Shown here piece by piece: positions 15,390-16,986 of a stretch of 16,986 nucleotides of DNA; the first letter of the stretch is position 1; every line of letters begins with the position of its first letter. Under the pieces are notes generated by a model. It searched no databases. It had not been told where the DNA came from and worked only from the letters and a program-made list of their open reading frames with translations. The stretch comes from Myxococcales bacterium. Its GTDB lineage: Bacteria > Myxococcota > Myxococcia > Myxococcales > Myxococcaceae. A program made the translations under genes and the position numbers. The stretch is from positions 252 through 17,237 of the forward strand of contig PMBV01000054.1 of the NCBI GenBank assembly GCA_003153055.1, in the 5' to 3' direction.

Positions 15390-15462
15390 ACCGCGCGACA
15401 CGCTACCATCTGGCCTCCACGGACGCACGGAACGCCGACGGGCTCGAGGGGCCGAAAACGAA
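15390..15462. promoter_or_regulatory. Divergent promoter region of the PEGA gene and kinase
   Basis: These 73 bases separate two divergent genes, so both promoters must lie here or inside the starts. No convincing -35/-10 pair was recognised. If the kinase starts at the later GTG at 15526 the region would be 63 bases longer. Confidence 0.4.
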
Positions 15463-16455
15463 ATGCGCGAGGGCCCGCTCTTGCCCGCGCATACACCCCA
15501 GAGGAGCGCTACATTCAGGCTTCGAGTGCAGCCCACCAACGCCATCGAGGTGCCGAGCCGGCGCTTCGGGAAGTACGTGGTCCGCTCCCGCATCGGCACG
15601 GGGGGCATGGCCGAAGTGTTCCTCGCCGAGGCGGCCGACGAGCGCGGCGAGCAGATGCAGGTGGCGCTCAAGCTCATGAAGCCCGGCCTGTCGGAGGAGC
15701 GCTTCGCCGACGAGATCGACCTGATGGGCATGCTCTCGCACCCGAACCTGGTGACGATGATCGAGCACGGGGTCGCCTTCGGGCGCCACTTCATCGCCAT
15801 GGAGTTCCTCGTCGGAGGCGATCTCCAGGCCCTCATGGAGGCCCACCGACGCCAGATGAAGGGCTTCCCAACCCCCATGGGCCTCTACGTCGTGCTCGAG
15901 GTGCTCAAGGGCCTGGCCTACTTCCACACCGCCACCAGCAAGGCGGGAAGCCCGCTGAACCTCCTGCACTCCGATGTCAACCCGGCCAACGTCTTCTTCT
16001 CGGGCAAGGGCGAGGTGAAGCTCGGCGACTTCGGCGTCGCCAGCTCGAGCCACCTGAACCTGGGTCCCGCCCTCGGAATGACGGGCGGGAAGCTGTCATA
16101 CCTCTCGCCCGAACAGACCCGGGGCGAGCCGCTCACCCCTGCCTCGGATCTCTGGGCCGCAGGGGTGATGCTGTATGAGCTCGAGGTCGGCTTCCACCCC
16201 TTCCAGAAAGACGGAGCGTCGGAGGACCAGATCATGGCGCTCATCCGCGCGCCCAAGCTCACCGTTCCCGAGTACGTCGAGCGACCGCTGGCCGCCATCA
16301 TCTTGAAGGCGCTGGCTCCAGACCTGAAGAACCGATTTCGGACTGCCGGGGAGTTCGCCGGGCCCCTGTTCGCCTACGCGCTCGATCGCAACCTCCTGCC
16401 GACGACTCATCAGGTCCAGGAATGGCTCGAGAGCGTCCTGGGGCTGTTGGTCTAA
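15463..16455 (+). CDS. Soluble Ser/Thr kinase-like protein with atypical catalytic loop
   Basis: This 330-residue protein has a kinase fold throughout: glycine loop RIGTGGMAEVFLAE (Gly45-Phe53), ATP lysine Lys70 in ALKLMK, HSDVNPAN (His169, Asp171, Asn176), DFG (189-191) and SPE (215-217) in place of APE. The Arg of HRD is Ser170, and the usual Lys of DLKPxN is Asn173, while the catalytic Asp and metal-binding Asn remain. Kinases with HRDVSP-type loops are common in myxobacteria; HSDVNP goes further and could mean altered or weak activity. There is no membrane helix and little beyond the kinase domain, so it is cytosolic. The ATG at 15463 was chosen because the frame upstream overlaps the divergent PEGA gene; GTG at 15526 is a shorter alternative. 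A hairpin follows the stop. Confidence 0.88.
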   Translation: MREGPLLPAHTPQRSATFRLRVQPTNAIEVPSRRFGKYVVRSRIGTGGMAEVFLAEAADERGEQMQVALKLMKPGLSEERFADEIDLMGMLSHPNLVTMIEHGVAFGRHFIAMEFLVGGDLQALMEAHRRQMKGFPTPMGLYVVLEVLKGLAYFHTATSKAGSPLNLLHSDVNPANVFFSGKGEVKLGDFGVASSSHLNLGPALGMTGGKLSYLSPEQTRGEPLTPASDLWAAGVMLYELEVGFHPFQKDGASEDQIMALIRAPKLTVPEYVERPLAAIILKALAPDLKNRFRTAGEFAGPLFAYALDRNLLPTTHQVQEWLESVLGLLV

Positions 16456-16476
16456 ACCCCAGCAAAGCCGCCGGGA

Positions 16477-16500
16477 ACCCTGACCTGGAGTGGTCAGGGT
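16477..16500 (+). terminator. Hairpin after the atypical kinase gene
   Basis: ACCCTGACC (16477-16485) pairs perfectly with GGTCAGGGT (16492-16500) around a six-base loop, 22 bases after the kinase stop. Only CTTG follows rather than a T-run, so it may be an incomplete intrinsic terminator, but the nine-pair stem is the best in the window. Confidence 0.5.
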
Positions 16501-16564
16501 CTTGACGCTCGTGACGAGAGGCATGCGCCGTGGAGGTCCGTCATTAGCCTTGTGCGAGGGCGGA

Positions 16565-16986
16565 ATGATCGGGACCACCATTCTCAACTATCGGGTGACG
16601 GCGCAGCTGGGCGCCGGGGGCCTGGGGACGGTCTACGCCGCGGAGCACGCCATCATCGGACGCAAGGCCGCCCTCAAGGTGCTGAACGCAGCCGTGGCCA
16701 GCGACGAGGCGATGGTGCAGCGGTTCCTCGTCGAGGCGCGGGCGGTGGCGGCGATCCGTCACCCCAACATCGTCGACGTCACCGACTACGGCAAAGCCGA
16801 GGGCCTCTACATCATCGTGATGGAGCTGCTCGAGGGCGAGACGCTCGCCCAGCGACTGGAGCGAGAGCGCTGGCTCGAGGAGCCCGCCGCGGTGAACCTC
16901 TTGACCCAACTGACGTCGGCGGTGGGCGCCGCGCACGAGCGGAACATCGTGCACCGCGACCTCAAGCCGTCGAACATCCTCCTGGA
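16565..16986 (+). CDS. Ser/Thr protein kinase, N-terminal part (runs off window)
   Basis: The first 140 residues of a Hanks-type kinase are present and the gene continues beyond the window. Visible are the glycine loop LGAGGLGTVY (Gly16-Tyr24), ATP lysine Lys38 in AALKVLN, the hinge region VMELLEGETLAQRL, and the catalytic loop VHRDLKPSNILL (His130, Asp132, Lys134, Asn137), all canonical. GAGGG shortly before the ATG supports this start. The N-terminus MIGTTILNYRV begins immediately with the kinase fold. The C-terminal part, which would show any membrane helix or sensor domain, is missing. It lies 109 bp after the atypical kinase with a hairpin between, so it probably has its own promoter. 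Confidence 0.92.
   Translation, partial: MIGTTILNYRVTAQLGAGGLGTVYAAEHAIIGRKAALKVLNAAVASDEAMVQRFLVEARAVAAIRHPNIVDVTDYGKAEGLYIIVMELLEGETLAQRLERERWLEEPAAVNLLTQLTSAVGAAHERNIVHRDLKPSNILL

Noticed and set aside
15256..15462. 69-residue N-terminal extension of the atypical kinase
   Set aside because: It overlaps the divergent PEGA gene's signal peptide region, has no kinase family similarity, and lacks a ribosome binding site.
15390..15878. 163-residue N-terminal extension of the PEGA gene in the same frame
   Set aside because: It would place the signal peptide in mid-protein and lies antisense to the conserved kinase domain.
1..16986. tRNA, rRNA, CRISPR array, transposase, integrase or attachment site
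   Set aside because: No spaced direct repeats, cloverleaf-type sequence, or mobile-element protein was found on either strand by reading.

Overview
The window looks like chromosome from a Myxococcota (Deltaproteobacteria-type) predatory or soil bacterium. The grounds are a high-GC sequence with strongly G/C-biased third codon positions, three Hanks-type Ser/Thr kinase genes in 17 kb, PEGA-domain proteins, a TonB-dependent receptor with an N-terminal TPR region, and many envelope proteins. I cannot name the species. No RNA gene, mobile element, CRISPR array or integrase was seen, and every complete gene reads as one intact frame.

Left part (1-2.8 kb, mostly + strand): a possible leftward gene start at the very edge, then a membrane glycosyltransferase of the GT39/ArnT type, a DUF4202 protein and a compact rubrerythrin. 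Then (2.8-6.9 kb, - strand): a six-helix membrane protein with an unusual double-CxxC tail, a Kup potassium transporter, and an outer-membrane beta-barrel porin. The porin could admit small solutes to the periplasm and Kup could take K+ across the inner membrane, but hairpins between the genes suggest they are not a tight operon.

Centre (7.2-12.4 kb, + strand): the most interesting block. A transmembrane Ser/Thr kinase with a periplasmic PEGA domain, a TPR-TonB-dependent receptor and a lipoprotein with Asp/Asn/Gly calcium-loop-like motifs are joined by two ATGA stop/start overlaps, so they should be translated together. They may form one trans-envelope uptake or signalling unit: lipoprotein and receptor at the outer membrane, and a kinase whose outer part reaches the periplasm. 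An ornithine-cyclodeaminase/mu-crystallin homologue whose usual catalytic Lys and Asp appear replaced follows within 20 bp and may belong to the same transcript.

Right part (13.4-17 kb): an SDR oxidoreductase (+), a tail-anchored double-PEGA protein with a four-cysteine C-terminus (-), and divergent from it a cytosolic kinase with an atypical HSDVNP catalytic loop. A hairpin follows, and a third kinase, with a canonical HRDLKP loop, runs off the window end.
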